From positions 1,178,001 through 1,242,000 of the forward strand of contig NZ_JAMXOF010000001.1 in the NCBI RefSeq assembly GCF_024055595.1: 64,000 bases of DNA, read 5' to 3'. Below are positions 23,658 to 31,303 of this stretch, piece by piece. This DNA comes from Mucilaginibacter aurantiaciroseus. GTDB lineage: Bacteria; Bacteroidota; Bacteroidia; Sphingobacteriales; Sphingobacteriaceae. How positions within the stretch are numbered: position 1 is the first letter of the stretch; each line of letters begins with the position of its first letter. The notes beneath the pieces were generated by a model. It was given only the letters and a program-made list of their open reading frames with translations. It had not been told where the DNA came from and made no database searches. Position numbers and translations under genes: made by a program.

Positions 23658-24788
23658 TTAGAGGGGGCGTAAAGTTGTAGCAAAAGCTTCCAGAAACCTA
23701 TCCGCATGAGTTTTTGTTAAATTCAATGCAGGCAGCAACCTAACCACGTTTGGTTTTGCTTCCCCTGTAAATATTTTGTGCTTGAACAGCAGGTCTTTTT
23801 TAACGTTGCTTAACTCCTCTGGCAGGTCGATACCTATCATTAGGCCACGGCCGCGAACTTCTTTTACTTTATTGAATTTCTTTAACTCCTCTATTAAATA
23901 AGAACCAACCTCTGCTGCGTTTTGCATCAGGTTATCGCGTTCTATAACTTCTAACACAGCTAAACCCGCGGCACAAGCTAAGTGGTTACCACCGAATGTA
24001 GTGCCCAGCATACCATAAGCAGGTGCAATTTTAGGGGATATAATAATACCGCCGATAGGGAAACCATTACCCATACCTTTTGCCATGGAATAAATATCGG
24101 CATTTATACCAGCGAAATCGTGCGAGAAAAATTTACCTGTACGGCCATAACCACATTGCACTGAATCCGCAATAAAAACGGCGTTATATTCATCGCAAAG
24201 CGACCTTATCTTTTGCAGGAAGCTAACAGGGGCAACTTGTATCCCACCAACACCCTGGATGCCTTCGATAATTACTGAGGACACCTCATTGTTTTTGAAA
24301 GCATCTTCCAAAGCCGTCTCATCATTCCATGGCAAAAATATTACGTTATCGGTTTCGTTAACCGGGGCAATAATTTTAGGATTATCGGTAGCCGCAACTG
24401 CAAGCGAAGTACGGCCGTGAAAAGCCTTTTTAAAGGCGATTATTTTCCTTTTTCCGTTATAGAAAGAAGCCAGTTTTAAAGCATTTTCATTTGCTTCAGC
24501 ACCAGAATTACAAAGGAATAGCTGGTAATCTTCCTTACCTGAAATATGGCCTAATTTTTCTGCCAGTTGGGTTTGTAATGGAATTTCTATCGAGTTAGAA
24601 TAGAAACCTATCTGGTGCAACTGGTCTTCTAACCGTTTTACATAATACGGGTTGGTGTGGCCGATTGAGATAACAGCGTGCCCACCGTAAAGGTCAAGAT
24701 ATTCGGTGCCTTTGTCGTCATAAACAAGGCTACCAACGCCTTTTACGACATTAATTGGATTGATTGGATATACGTCGAATAATTTCAT
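23658..24788 (-). CDS. argD: N-acylornithine aminotransferase
   Basis: PLP-dependent class III aminotransferase that forms or uses N-acylornithine in arginine synthesis. 376 residues, slightly short but complete. Visible motifs: LYGGHAVISIGHTNP, NSGAEANENALKLA, HGRTSLAVAAT, VIIEGIQGVGG, FIADSVQCGYGRTGKFF and the PLP-lysine region YSMAKGMGNGFPIGGI, then TTFGGNHLAC. The C-terminus ends TTLRPL, the last codons coming from a dispersed repeat. Between argC (56 bp upstream) and argF-prime on the minus strand. Confidence 0.93.
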   Translation of the reverse strand: MKLFDVYPINPINVVKGVGSLVYDDKGTEYLDLYGGHAVISIGHTNPYYVKRLEDQLHQIGFYSNSIEIPLQTQLAEKLGHISGKEDYQLFLCNSGAEANENALKLASFYNGKRKIIAFKKAFHGRTSLAVAATDNPKIIAPVNETDNVIFLPWNDETALEDAFKNNEVSSVIIEGIQGVGGIQVAPVSFLQKIRSLCDEYNAVFIADSVQCGYGRTGKFFSHDFAGINADIYSMAKGMGNGFPIGGIIISPKIAPAYGMLGTTFGGNHLACAAGLAVLEVIERDNLMQNAAEVGSYLIEELKKFNKVKEVRGRGLMIGIDLPEELSNVKKDLLFKHKIFTGEAKPNVVRLLPALNLTKTHADRFLEAFATTLRPL

Positions 24789-24844
24789 TTTATTATTGAA
24801 AAAATTAATACTTAATGGACTAACGCTAAAGTGGCGAACGCAGC

Positions 24845-25840
24845 TTAAAAACCGGTCGCCTTAAGTCGTAATCCGGCGCGTTCATCCAGACAAAACATGA
24901 TGTTCATGTTTTGTACCGCCTGGCCGCTCGCGCCTTTAAGTAAATTATCCATTATACTCATTATAAAAATCTTATTATCGTGCTTATTAACCTGAATAAA
25001 ACATTTATTTGTATTCACAATTTGTTTGAGATCGATATTCTTATTGGTTACATGTGTAAATGGGTGGCTTGCATAGTATTCCTTATAAAGGTTTAAAACC
25101 TCCGCTTCGCTCAAATCGCTCTCCGTATAGATCGATGCAATGATACCACGGGTGAAGCCACCACGATAAGGCACAAAATTAAGTTCCTTATCAAAACCTG
25201 CTTGTAATTGCCTTAGCGATTGACCGATCTCGCCCAAATGCTGGTGGTTAAAAACTTTATAAACCGAAAGGTTATCATTCCTCCAGGTAAAGTGTGAAGT
25301 GGGTGAGAGACTTTGCCCTGCACCTGTAGAGCCAGTTGTTGCCGTGATGTGTACCTCGCTATTTAGCAAACCTTTGCTTGCAAGCGGTAATAAACCCAAT
25401 TGTAGACAAGTAGCAAAACAACCGGGGTTGGCTATATTGGCCGCGGTTTTAATAGCCTCACGGTTTAACTCAGGCAGGCCATATACGAAATTTTTATTCT
25501 TAAATTCAGCATTTGGGCTTAACCTAAAATCCTGGCTCAGGTCAATCACCTTAATATGTTCAGGAATTTCGTTAGCCTCTAAAAACTTTTTAGCGTCACC
25601 ATGACCAACACAAAGGAAAAGAACATCAATGTTGTAAGCCAATTGGTCGGTAAACTGCAAAGCGGTATCGCCAAATAAGTCAGTATGCACATCGTAAACG
25701 TGGTTGCCCGCGTTGCTGTTGCTATGCACAAACACAATCTCCACATTTGGGTGGTTGATGAGTATCCGCAGCATTTCGCCACCTGTATAACCGGCGCCGC
25801 CAACAATACCTGCCTTTATTTTAGAGGTTAATTCTGTCAT
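24845..25840 (-). CDS. argC: N-acyl-gamma-glutamyl-phosphate reductase
   Basis: NADPH-dependent reduction of the acyl-glutamyl phosphate. 331 residues. The N-terminal nucleotide-binding motif is GIVGGAGYTGGEMLRIL, the catalytic Cys lies in NPGCFATCLQLGLLPL, followed by TGSTGAGQSLSPTSHF and HQHLGEI with the conserved His. C-terminal NLLKGASGQAVQNMN is typical of ArgC. Its start overlaps the end of the cupin gene by 20 bp, so translation is coupled. Confidence 0.95.
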   Translation of the reverse strand: MTELTSKIKAGIVGGAGYTGGEMLRILINHPNVEIVFVHSNSNAGNHVYDVHTDLFGDTALQFTDQLAYNIDVLFLCVGHGDAKKFLEANEIPEHIKVIDLSQDFRLSPNAEFKNKNFVYGLPELNREAIKTAANIANPGCFATCLQLGLLPLASKGLLNSEVHITATTGSTGAGQSLSPTSHFTWRNDNLSVYKVFNHQHLGEIGQSLRQLQAGFDKELNFVPYRGGFTRGIIASIYTESDLSEAEVLNLYKEYYASHPFTHVTNKNIDLKQIVNTNKCFIQVNKHDNKIFIMSIMDNLLKGASGQAVQNMNIMFCLDERAGLRLKATGF

Positions 25841-26171
25841 TTTTTGTAGATGGTGATGAGTAGAGGATAAATTCCAGGTCGCTGCTTTCTTTGTTACTTA
25901 CAAAGTGCTTTTGGCCCGGTTTAATTTCTATGCCCTGCTCGGGCTTTAAAACACTTATCTCTCCGTTGATGGTAAAAGTTGCCCTGCCTTTCAGTATAAA
26001 AAAGAACTGCGAGGCTTTCTCGTGATAATGTAAATGCTCCGCTGTATCGGGTGGCATTAATTCTTGCTTTATTGATAACGCTTCGGTGTCAACATAGTTC
26101 CAGCCGTAGCAGTCATCGCCCCATTTATAGGTACTTAAACATTCGCTTCTCGAAAAGATGGGGTTTGCCAT
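25821..26171 (-). CDS. Small cupin protein
   Basis: 116 residues with a single cupin_2 barrel: HLHYHEKASQFFFILKGRAT and PGQKHFVSNKE supply the metal-binding His residues of motifs 1 and 2. It sits inside the arginine operon, 2 bp after argG and overlapping argC by 20 bp, which is unusual. A role in arginine metabolism is not known; it may be a sugar- or amino-acid-binding accessory enzyme. The start MANPIFSRSEC at 26171 has no better alternative. Confidence 0.85.
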   Translation of the reverse strand: MANPIFSRSECLSTYKWGDDCYGWNYVDTEALSIKQELMPPDTAEHLHYHEKASQFFFILKGRATFTINGEISVLKPEQGIEIKPGQKHFVSNKESSDLEFILYSSPSTKNDRINL

Positions 26172-26173
26172 AA

Positions 26174-27367
26174 TTAATCCTGTCCGTTTACTTTGTGGTA
26201 TATCATCACCTGGTTACCAAAGATCTTGGAGAACCCTTTAACGTCTTCGCCGCTCCATGAATTATTCATTTCGCCGTAACTTCCAAATTTGTTGCTCATC
26301 AGGTCATGTTCCGATTCGATACCGATCACCTGGAAACGGTATGGGTGCAGCTCGATAAATACTTTACCACTAACGTTCTTTTGCGTATCAGCCAAAAAGG
26401 CCTCCATATTACGCATAATAGGGTCGTGGAACTGCCCTTCGTGAAGCCAGTTGCCATAAAATGCAGATAGCTGATCTTTCCATGATAGCTGCCATTTGGT
26501 AAGCACGTGTTTTTCTAAGGTGTGGTGCGCTTTGATAATCACCATCGGCGCGGCAGCCTCAAAACCTACACGGCCTTTAATACCAATGATGGTATCGCCT
26601 ACGTGGATATCGCGACCTATACCGTAAGGTTGTGCAATGGCTTGTAGTGCCTGTATAGCCCTTGTTGGATGGTCGTATTTTTCGTTATCGATGCCAACCA
26701 GTTCGCCTTTTTCAAAAACAAGTTCTAAAGTTCTTGGTTCAGATGCGGTAACCTGGGTAGGCCATGCATCTTCCGGCAGACCTAAGTTGGAGGTCAAAGT
26801 TTCTTTACCGCCAACTGATGTACCCCAGATACCTTTATTAATAGAATACTTAGCTTTTTCGAAGTTCATTTCAACGCCGTGTTTCTTTAGGTATTCAATT
26901 TCCGCTTCGCGACTTAATTTAAGGTCGCGAATAGGGGTAATGATATTTACCTCGGGTACCAATATGTTAAATATCATATCGAAACGCACCTGGTCATTAC
27001 CGGCACCTGTACTGCCATGGGCAACATATTCAGCACCAATTTCTTTGGCATAGTTGGCAATGGCAGTGGCCTGGCTAACACGTTCGGCACTTACCGAAAG
27101 AGGGTAGGTATTGTTCTTTAATACGTTACCGTATATCAAATAGCGCACACAGGTATTGTAGAAGTTAGTGGTCTCATCAACCACGTGGTGAGATGTAACG
27201 CCCATTTGGTAAGCTCGTTCTTCAACGCCTTTAAGCTCTTCGTCGCTAAAACCACCTGTATTTACAATTACCGAGTGAACCTCGTAACCCAGATCGCGTG
27301 TTAAATAAATGCAGCAAAATGATGTATCTAATCCGCCGCTGTAAGCCAGTACTACTTTCTTTTTCAT
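26174..27367 (-). CDS. argG: Argininosuccinate synthase
   Basis: Joins citrulline and aspartate with ATP to argininosuccinate. 397 residues. The PP-loop VLAYSGGLDTSFC is at the N-terminus, then VAHGSTGAGNDQVRFD and the SINKGIWGTSVGGKETL segment typical of the Bacteroidota form, and SEHDLMSNKFG near the C-terminus. The ATG at 27367 is preceded directly by a tandem ACCTTTT-type heptamer repeat where the ribosome-binding region should be. argH is not in the window. Confidence 0.95.
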   Translation of the reverse strand: MKKKVVLAYSGGLDTSFCCIYLTRDLGYEVHSVIVNTGGFSDEELKGVEERAYQMGVTSHHVVDETTNFYNTCVRYLIYGNVLKNNTYPLSVSAERVSQATAIANYAKEIGAEYVAHGSTGAGNDQVRFDMIFNILVPEVNIITPIRDLKLSREAEIEYLKKHGVEMNFEKAKYSINKGIWGTSVGGKETLTSNLGLPEDAWPTQVTASEPRTLELVFEKGELVGIDNEKYDHPTRAIQALQAIAQPYGIGRDIHVGDTIIGIKGRVGFEAAAPMVIIKAHHTLEKHVLTKWQLSWKDQLSAFYGNWLHEGQFHDPIMRNMEAFLADTQKNVSGKVFIELHPYRFQVIGIESEHDLMSNKFGSYGEMNNSWSGEDVKGFSKIFGNQVMIYHKVNGQD

Positions 27368-27397
27368 GGTAAAAGGTAAAAGGTAAAAGGTGAAAGG
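27367..27397. repeat. Tandem heptamers between argG and the four-helix-bundle gene
   Basis: The plus strand reads GGTAAAA-GGTAAAA-GGTAAAA-GGTGAAA-GGTT, four and a half units of a 7-mer. The other side of the four-helix-bundle gene carries TACCTTTTACCTT (about 27761-27774), the inverted form. The gene is thus bracketed by inverted heptamer repeats. Confidence 0.75.
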
Positions 27398-27760
27398 TTA
27401 TTTTCCATCTCTTAAAAATTTAATGAATGAGATAAGCATTGCTTTAATCTCGTTTATGGGTTGGTAAACTAAATCGTGTTGTTCTTGTGAAATATATCCT
27501 AAATCGAAAATTAACAAACATGTGTACTCTACTTCAAGGGCCGAACCTAAATCATTATCAAGATAATGCGTAAAATCTTTATCAGTATTGTTTCCACATC
27601 CCTCAACAATATTCATAGGAATAGAATATGCTGATCGACGTAATTGGTTGGTTAAGGCAAATTTTTCTTCGGGCGGCATAACAGGTAATATTTCCTGATA
27701 CAACTGTTTTGTAAACAAGTGGGCTTTTTTCCAAATATCAAGTTTTTTATAATCTCTCAT
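27398..27760 (-). CDS. Four-helix-bundle protein (23S rRNA IVP/S23 family)
   Basis: 120 residues of the TIGR02436-type family: YKKLDIWKKAHLFTKQLYQ, the FALTNQLRRSAYSIPMNIVEG signature cut to its core LRRSAYSIP, and the C-terminal IKAMLISFIKFLRD. It is predicted to form a four-helix bundle. Relatives include proteins encoded in 23S rRNA intervening sequences and the Avd accessory proteins of diversity-generating retroelements. The function of stand-alone copies is unknown. It sits as a foreign body within the arginine operon between the GNAT gene (6 bp upstream) and argG, bracketed by inverted heptamer repeats. Confidence 0.9.
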   Translation of the reverse strand: MRDYKKLDIWKKAHLFTKQLYQEILPVMPPEEKFALTNQLRRSAYSIPMNIVEGCGNNTDKDFTHYLDNDLGSALEVEYTCLLIFDLGYISQEQHDLVYQPINEIKAMLISFIKFLRDGK

Positions 27761-27766
27761 TACCTT

Positions 27767-28426
27767 TTACCTTAAACCTAACAGAATCATTTTCTCCATC
27801 CGCTTTTTAATGGCAGCTTCAATACGCTCAAGCAATGTCGCTTTGTGCGTAATCTTTTTCATCTTTTCTTCGTGTTGTTTTTGAACAACTTCCGGGTCAA
27901 AGAGCATGGCGGTACACATGCAGTTCTTACGGTCCTTACTCATCAAAATATCGTAGTTAACGCAGCTGCGGCAGCCTTTCCAAAATTCTTCGTCCTGGGT
28001 AAGCTCTGAGTAGGTAACGGGTTCGTAACCTATTTCGGAATTTATCTTCATTACAGCCAGGCCCGTGGTTAAACCGAATAGCTTTGCGTTAGGGTATTTA
28101 CTGCGCGAAAGTTCAAATATTTTATGTTTGATAGCCTTAGCCAAACCTGCTTTACGATAGATTGGATTTACGATCAAACCCGAGTTGGCCACAAAATCAC
28201 CGTGGCTCCAGGTTTCTATATAACAAAAACCTGCCCAGGTACCGTCTTTATGTAATGCTATCACCGCTTTGCCTTCCAGCATTTTATTGGCGACATACTC
28301 TGGCGAACGCTGGGCAATACCCGTACCTCGTGCCTTGGCCGATTCTGCCATTTCATCACATATCGTAGCCGCAAAATCTGCATGTTGTGCAGTGGCTACT
28401 GTTATGTCAAAATCTTGTATGGTCAT
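27767..28426 (-). CDS. GNAT acyltransferase of the arginine operon (candidate N-acylglutamate synthase)
   Basis: 219 residues with a GNAT fold: ATICDEMAESAKARGTGIAQRSPEYV at the N-terminus (first part only is diagnostic), the acyl-CoA loop NPIYRKAGLAKAIKH, and FGLTTGLAVMKINSEIGYEPV. A Cys-containing tail (KGCRSCVNYDI, NCMCTAMLFDP) is typical of the Bacteroidota protein located first in arg operons. By position it is the best candidate for the enzyme that acylates glutamate, with succinyl-CoA or acetyl-CoA (inference). First gene of the operon, after the leader at 28532-28669. Confidence 0.8.
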   Translation of the reverse strand: MTIQDFDITVATAQHADFAATICDEMAESAKARGTGIAQRSPEYVANKMLEGKAVIALHKDGTWAGFCYIETWSHGDFVANSGLIVNPIYRKAGLAKAIKHKIFELSRSKYPNAKLFGLTTGLAVMKINSEIGYEPVTYSELTQDEEFWKGCRSCVNYDILMSKDRKNCMCTAMLFDPEVVQKQHEEKMKKITHKATLLERIEAAIKKRMEKMILLGLR

Positions 28427-28531
28427 TATAATAGAAAAGTTACCGTTAAATTATTGGCGCTTAAGCCATAATAATTAGAGGGACATTGTTTAAAGAAGTT
28501 TAATAATCCTTCTTTGTTTTGAAAGGGTAGA

Positions 28532-28669
28532 CTAAAGCCTGATTAAAACCCTTGGGATGAACAGTCGTCGTCGGGTGGGAGAGAAAAATAAAACAAAAGA
28601 AAATAAAGCAGTGGCAACCATAGCAAAAAACGCCTCGGTATCCATTCTGTTTATGTTTTGTTTGATCAT
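28532..28669 (-). CDS. Candidate arginine-operon leader peptide
   Basis: A 45-residue ORF (ATG 28669; an internal ATG at 28645 gives 37 residues) ending 105 bp before the GNAT start. It is hydrophobic in the middle and contains SPTRRRLFIPR, with three tandem CGA Arg codons. It lies between the ArgR-like palindrome and the operon. Tandem regulatory codons in a short leader ORF are the hallmark of attenuation. No classical U-rich terminator was found between the ORF and the operon, so the mechanism is open. Confidence 0.4.
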   Translation of the reverse strand: MIKQNINRMDTEAFFAMVATALFSFVLFFSPTRRRLFIPRVLIRL

Positions 28670-28710
28670 TATGTGTAAAGTGTTATAATTTAAAAGTTTT
28701 GTGCAAATTA

Positions 28711-28734
28711 TTGCATAATAATTTACTTATGCAA
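28711..28734. promoter_or_regulatory. ArgR-box-like palindrome upstream of the arginine operon
   Basis: TTGCATAA (28711-28718) and TTATGCAA (28727-28734) form a perfect 8-bp inverted repeat with an 8-bp spacer, similar in form to ARG boxes. AAAAGTTTT/AAAACTTTT and CCTCGGTATC (28633-28642)/GATACCGAGG (28751-28760) form wider inverted repeats around it. It lies between the divergent arg operon and the 2H phosphoesterase gene at 28774. Confidence 0.5.
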
Positions 28735-28773
28735 GAAAAACTTTTAATTTGATACCGAGGTTAAGATTTGTTA

Positions 28774-29283
28774 ATGGATACAATCAACCCGCTATTACTC
28801 ACGCTTAACATTACGCCAGAGGCGCACTTGTTTTTTAATAAATTACGGAAACAGTATTTCCCGCCCGAACGGAATTTTTTGGATGCGCATTTAATGTTGT
28901 TTCACCAATTGCCCGCTAATGAGAAAAAGATTTTCGAGGACATCAATGCTGGCGTAAGAGAGTATAAAAACATGACTTTGCGGGTAACGGCATTATCCAG
29001 CATTGGCAATGGTGTTGCTTACAAAATAGTAAGCGATGAGTTACAGGTTTTTTATAAGAAGTTACAAATACAATGGGCAGAGTTGCTTATTCCGCAAGAT
29101 AAAAACAAATTTTGGCCGCATATTACCATACAAAACAAGGTTAGCCCCGAAAAAGCTAAACAATTACTACAAGAACTTTCCTTCGATTTCAAGCCATTTG
29201 AGATAAAGGCAACCGGCCTAAGCCTCTGGGAATACCAGGGCGGGCCGTGGAAGTTTATAGAAAGTTTTGATTTTACTGGTTAA
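28774..29283 (+). CDS. 2H phosphoesterase (2-prime-5-prime RNA ligase-like)
   Basis: 169 residues from the ATG at 28774. The family needs two H-x-S/T motifs. The second is HIT at His116 (WPHITIQNKV), but the first reads HLM at His39 (DAHLMLFHQ), so it is degenerate at the Thr/Ser position. 2H proteins cut cyclic phosphates or join RNA 2-prime-5-prime bonds. A second family member lies at 30641. Its stop is directly followed by the stop of the convergent reductase gene. Confidence 0.75.
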   Translation: MDTINPLLLTLNITPEAHLFFNKLRKQYFPPERNFLDAHLMLFHQLPANEKKIFEDINAGVREYKNMTLRVTALSSIGNGVAYKIVSDELQVFYKKLQIQWAELLIPQDKNKFWPHITIQNKVSPEKAKQLLQELSFDFKPFEIKATGLSLWEYQGGPWKFIESFDFTG

Positions 29284-30240
29284 CTATCGCTTAGCAATAA
29301 TATCCGCAATAATCATATCCGCGTGGATGCGCGAATTCTCTATAAACCACAAATGCGTATCCAGTCCACCAACCACAACACCTGCAAGGTAAAGACCCGG
29401 TTGGTTGGTTTCCATTGTATAAGGGTTATAGGTTGGAATAAATTTATCCTCGGTTAGCCGGATGCCTATCATCGCCAGGAAATCGAAGTTAGGTTTGTAA
29501 CCCGTCATGGCCATTACAAAATCGTTGGGGATGGTCACATTACCTTCTGGAGTATTAATATCTACCTCAGTTTGGCGAACGGCTGAAAGGCTCGAATTAA
29601 AATAGGCCTTGATGCTTCCTTCTTTAATGCGGTTAATAATATCAGGCCTAACCCAATATTTAACCCGGCTGCTTACCTCGGCACCACGAACAACTAAAGT
29701 AACTTCAGCACCTTTGCGGTAGGTTTCTAATGCCACATCAATAGCCGAATTGCTACTGCCCACGACCACAACTTTTTGCGAGGTGTAATAATGCGGATCC
29801 TGGTAGTAGTGTTTTACTTTAGGCAGGTCTTCGCCGGGGATATTAAGGTTAACGGCTATATCATAAAACCCGGTCGACAGGATCACTTTTTTAGCTTGGT
29901 ATGTGGTTTTAATTGTCAATATCTCGTAACCACCATGAATTGATTTTACATTGGTAACTTCTTCAAATAAATTAAGCGGAAGATTATTTGATAATGCTAC
30001 ACGGCGATAATATTCTAAAGCATCATTACGGGTGGGTTTGTTGTGCACGGTAACAAACGGTACACCGCCAATCTCCAGTTTCTCCGAAGTGGAGAAGAAA
30101 GTCATGGTAGAAGGGTAGTTGTAAAGTGAATTTACCAGGCATCCTTTCTCCACAATAACAAAACTTAAACCGGCTTTTTGTGCTGCAAGTCCGCATGCTA
30201 AACCAATGGGGCCACCGCCAATAATGAGTATATCGAACAT
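29284..30240 (-). CDS. ypdA: YpdA-type bacillithiol disulfide reductase (putative)
   Basis: 318 residues of a FAD/NADPH two-domain fold: ILIIGGGPIGLACGLAA (FAD), STSEKLEIGGVPF, VVVVGSSNSAIDVALE (NADPH) and ATGYKPNFDFL-like MTGYKPNF, ending GLYLAGVVVGG. No CxxC redox pair is present, in line with YpdA, which reduces bacillithiol disulfide with the flavin and one Cys. Bacillithiol synthesis genes are not in the window, so the assignment rests on the family. Downstream on the same strand nothing follows; upstream is the SRP RNA. Confidence 0.85.
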   Translation of the reverse strand: MFDILIIGGGPIGLACGLAAQKAGLSFVIVEKGCLVNSLYNYPSTMTFFSTSEKLEIGGVPFVTVHNKPTRNDALEYYRRVALSNNLPLNLFEEVTNVKSIHGGYEILTIKTTYQAKKVILSTGFYDIAVNLNIPGEDLPKVKHYYQDPHYYTSQKVVVVGSSNSAIDVALETYRKGAEVTLVVRGAEVSSRVKYWVRPDIINRIKEGSIKAYFNSSLSAVRQTEVDINTPEGNVTIPNDFVMAMTGYKPNFDFLAMIGIRLTEDKFIPTYNPYTMETNQPGLYLAGVVVGGLDTHLWFIENSRIHADMIIADIIAKR

Positions 30241-30343
30241 AAGGCGAAGATAGGCAGATTGCAGCTAAATAATATCGAATAATAAATGCCGAATGTAAAA
30301 TTTCGAAGTTGTTGCGAATGGACTACCTCCCAGAAAAAAAGGT

Positions 30344-30451
30344 AAAAAAATGGGATAAGCTACTTTTATCGCGCCGCTCAACTCTCTACCCTTGCTGTGT
30401 TCCCACCCTGGGGGAGTTCAAGAGGAGCTGGCCGTAAAAGACTTATCCCGC
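30344..30451 (-). ncRNA. ffs: Signal recognition particle RNA (4.5S type)
   Basis: Read on the minus strand, GGGATAAG near 30449 pairs with CTTATCCC near 30352 to close a long rod of about 98 nt. The apical part carries the SRP Alu-free domain IV signature: GAACTCCCCCAGG, then GGGAACACAGCAAGGGTA. A run of seven T follows at 30344-30350. A TATCTTTG promoter box lies at 30454-30461 just before the 5-prime end. Targets ribosomes with membrane proteins to the Sec system together with Ffh. Confidence 0.9.
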
Positions 30452-30453
30452 CG

Positions 30454-30461
30454 CAAAGATA
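30454..30461 (-). promoter_or_regulatory. -7 box of the SRP RNA gene
   Basis: The minus strand reads TATCTTTG, a full TAnnTTTG match, followed by GCGGCGGGATAAG. This puts the start of transcription at the first bases of the SRP rod. No -33 TTTG is visible at the proper distance. Confidence 0.55.
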
Positions 30462-30551
30462 GAAAAAGGATGCATTTTAGGTTAAGAAATTATTAAAAAA
30501 GGAAATTGAGGAGTGGAGGTGTTGATAATCAGCGGGGTAAAATCAAACCAC

Positions 30552-30636
30552 TTGTTATGCTGAATGATAGTGAAGCATCTACTCGTCGATTTGCATGTTG
30601 TACATTAGATCCTTCGCTATCGCTCAGGATGACAAA
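30552..30636. repeat. Dispersed inverted repeat, family C copy 1
   Basis: The arms are TTGTTATGCTGAATGATAG... and ...CTATCGCTCAGGATGACAA; GAAGCATCT faces AGATCCTTC. It resembles the GTCATCCTGAGCG elements common in genomes of this phylum. A shorter relative is at 49072-49137. It lies just after the 3-prime end of the 2H phosphoesterase gene at 30641. Confidence 0.6.
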
Positions 30637-30640
30637 AAAT

Positions 30641-31243
30641 CTAAAATAAGTTTATTTGCTTCCGTACTTCTTTATTATCATTTACCACCTCTAAATTCCT
30701 CATTCCTTTAAAGTCGAAAGTTTTAAATGCCTCCCATTTTAGTGAGCCGCCAAACGTTTCACGCTTTACTATTTTTAGTTCTTTGATCAAAAATGGCTCA
30801 ACAACTTTTTTATTGTTAAAATTCGGCCACAGCGTTTTGAAATCAGCCTCAGAAACATTCCGAACTACGGTTACATGCGGCACCAGCGTTTTGCGGATGC
30901 TCAGGTTTTTCTTGAGCAGGGTAAAACAGGCATCTACCGCAGTGGTAATGCGGATGTGCGCATAAATAGTATATTGGCTATGTAGGTGACTAAAATATTT
31001 AAACCCGTTGATATGAAGCAAAACCGGCGTCATGATGTTAATGGCCCGTTCAATTTGAGATACGGTATGATTGGCATAATACGGCTTTTGGCGTTCCATA
31101 TGTATTACCGAGATATGGGCGGGCGCATCCATGCTTTTGAAATTACCAACGTGCATTGCCGATGCTTTTTTGTATTTGCTGATAAGTTCTTTAACGGGTT
31201 CGGGTGGTGAGAGGAGAAAAAAATAGTCGGTATAGCTGGTCAT
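30641..31243 (-). CDS. 2H phosphoesterase (2-prime-5-prime RNA ligase-like)
   Basis: About 200 residues from the ATG at 31243 (an ATG at 31255 would add four residues). Both catalytic motifs are intact: HIS at His43 (APAHISVIHM) and HVT at His123 (VPHVTVVRN). It begins SYTDYFFLLSPPEPV, typical of the Bacteroidota group. It is divergent from dinB with 60 bp between; the ACTAAT palindrome lies in that gap, so both genes could share a repressor. Substrate unknown, RNA or cyclic nucleotide likely. Confidence 0.8.
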   Translation of the reverse strand: MTSYTDYFFLLSPPEPVKELISKYKKASAMHVGNFKSMDAPAHISVIHMERQKPYYANHTVSQIERAINIMTPVLLHINGFKYFSHLHSQYTIYAHIRITTAVDACFTLLKKNLSIRKTLVPHVTVVRNVSEADFKTLWPNFNNKKVVEPFLIKELKIVKRETFGGSLKWEAFKTFDFKGMRNLEVVNDNKEVRKQINLF

Positions 31244-31260
31244 ATATCGATACAAATTTT

Positions 31261-31275
31261 ACTAATTATTTTAGC
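31261..31275. promoter_or_regulatory. Operator candidate in the dinB promoter
   Basis: ACTAAT-TAT-TTTAGC matches the perfect palindrome at 9297-9311 (ACTAAT-TAT-ATTAGT) in 13 of 15 bases; the flanking TTT is also shared. It lies 28 bp before the dinB ATG and 17 bp before the start of the divergent 2H phosphoesterase. A CATATTTG box (31293-31300), one mismatch from TAnnTTTG, lies between it and dinB. Confidence 0.45.
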
Positions 31276-31303
31276 AATTCAAATTATATTTTCATATTTG
31301 TGC

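Noticed and set aside
27398..27760. Diversity-generating retroelement
   Set aside because: The four-helix-bundle protein is Avd-related in fold, but no reverse transcriptase and no template/variable repeat pair is present nearby.
28558..28689. Plus-strand ORF of 43 codons (MNSRRRV...) opposite the arg leader
   Set aside because: It also contains three Arg codons, but it points toward the unrelated 2H phosphoesterase gene; the minus-strand ORF is placed and oriented correctly for the arg operon.
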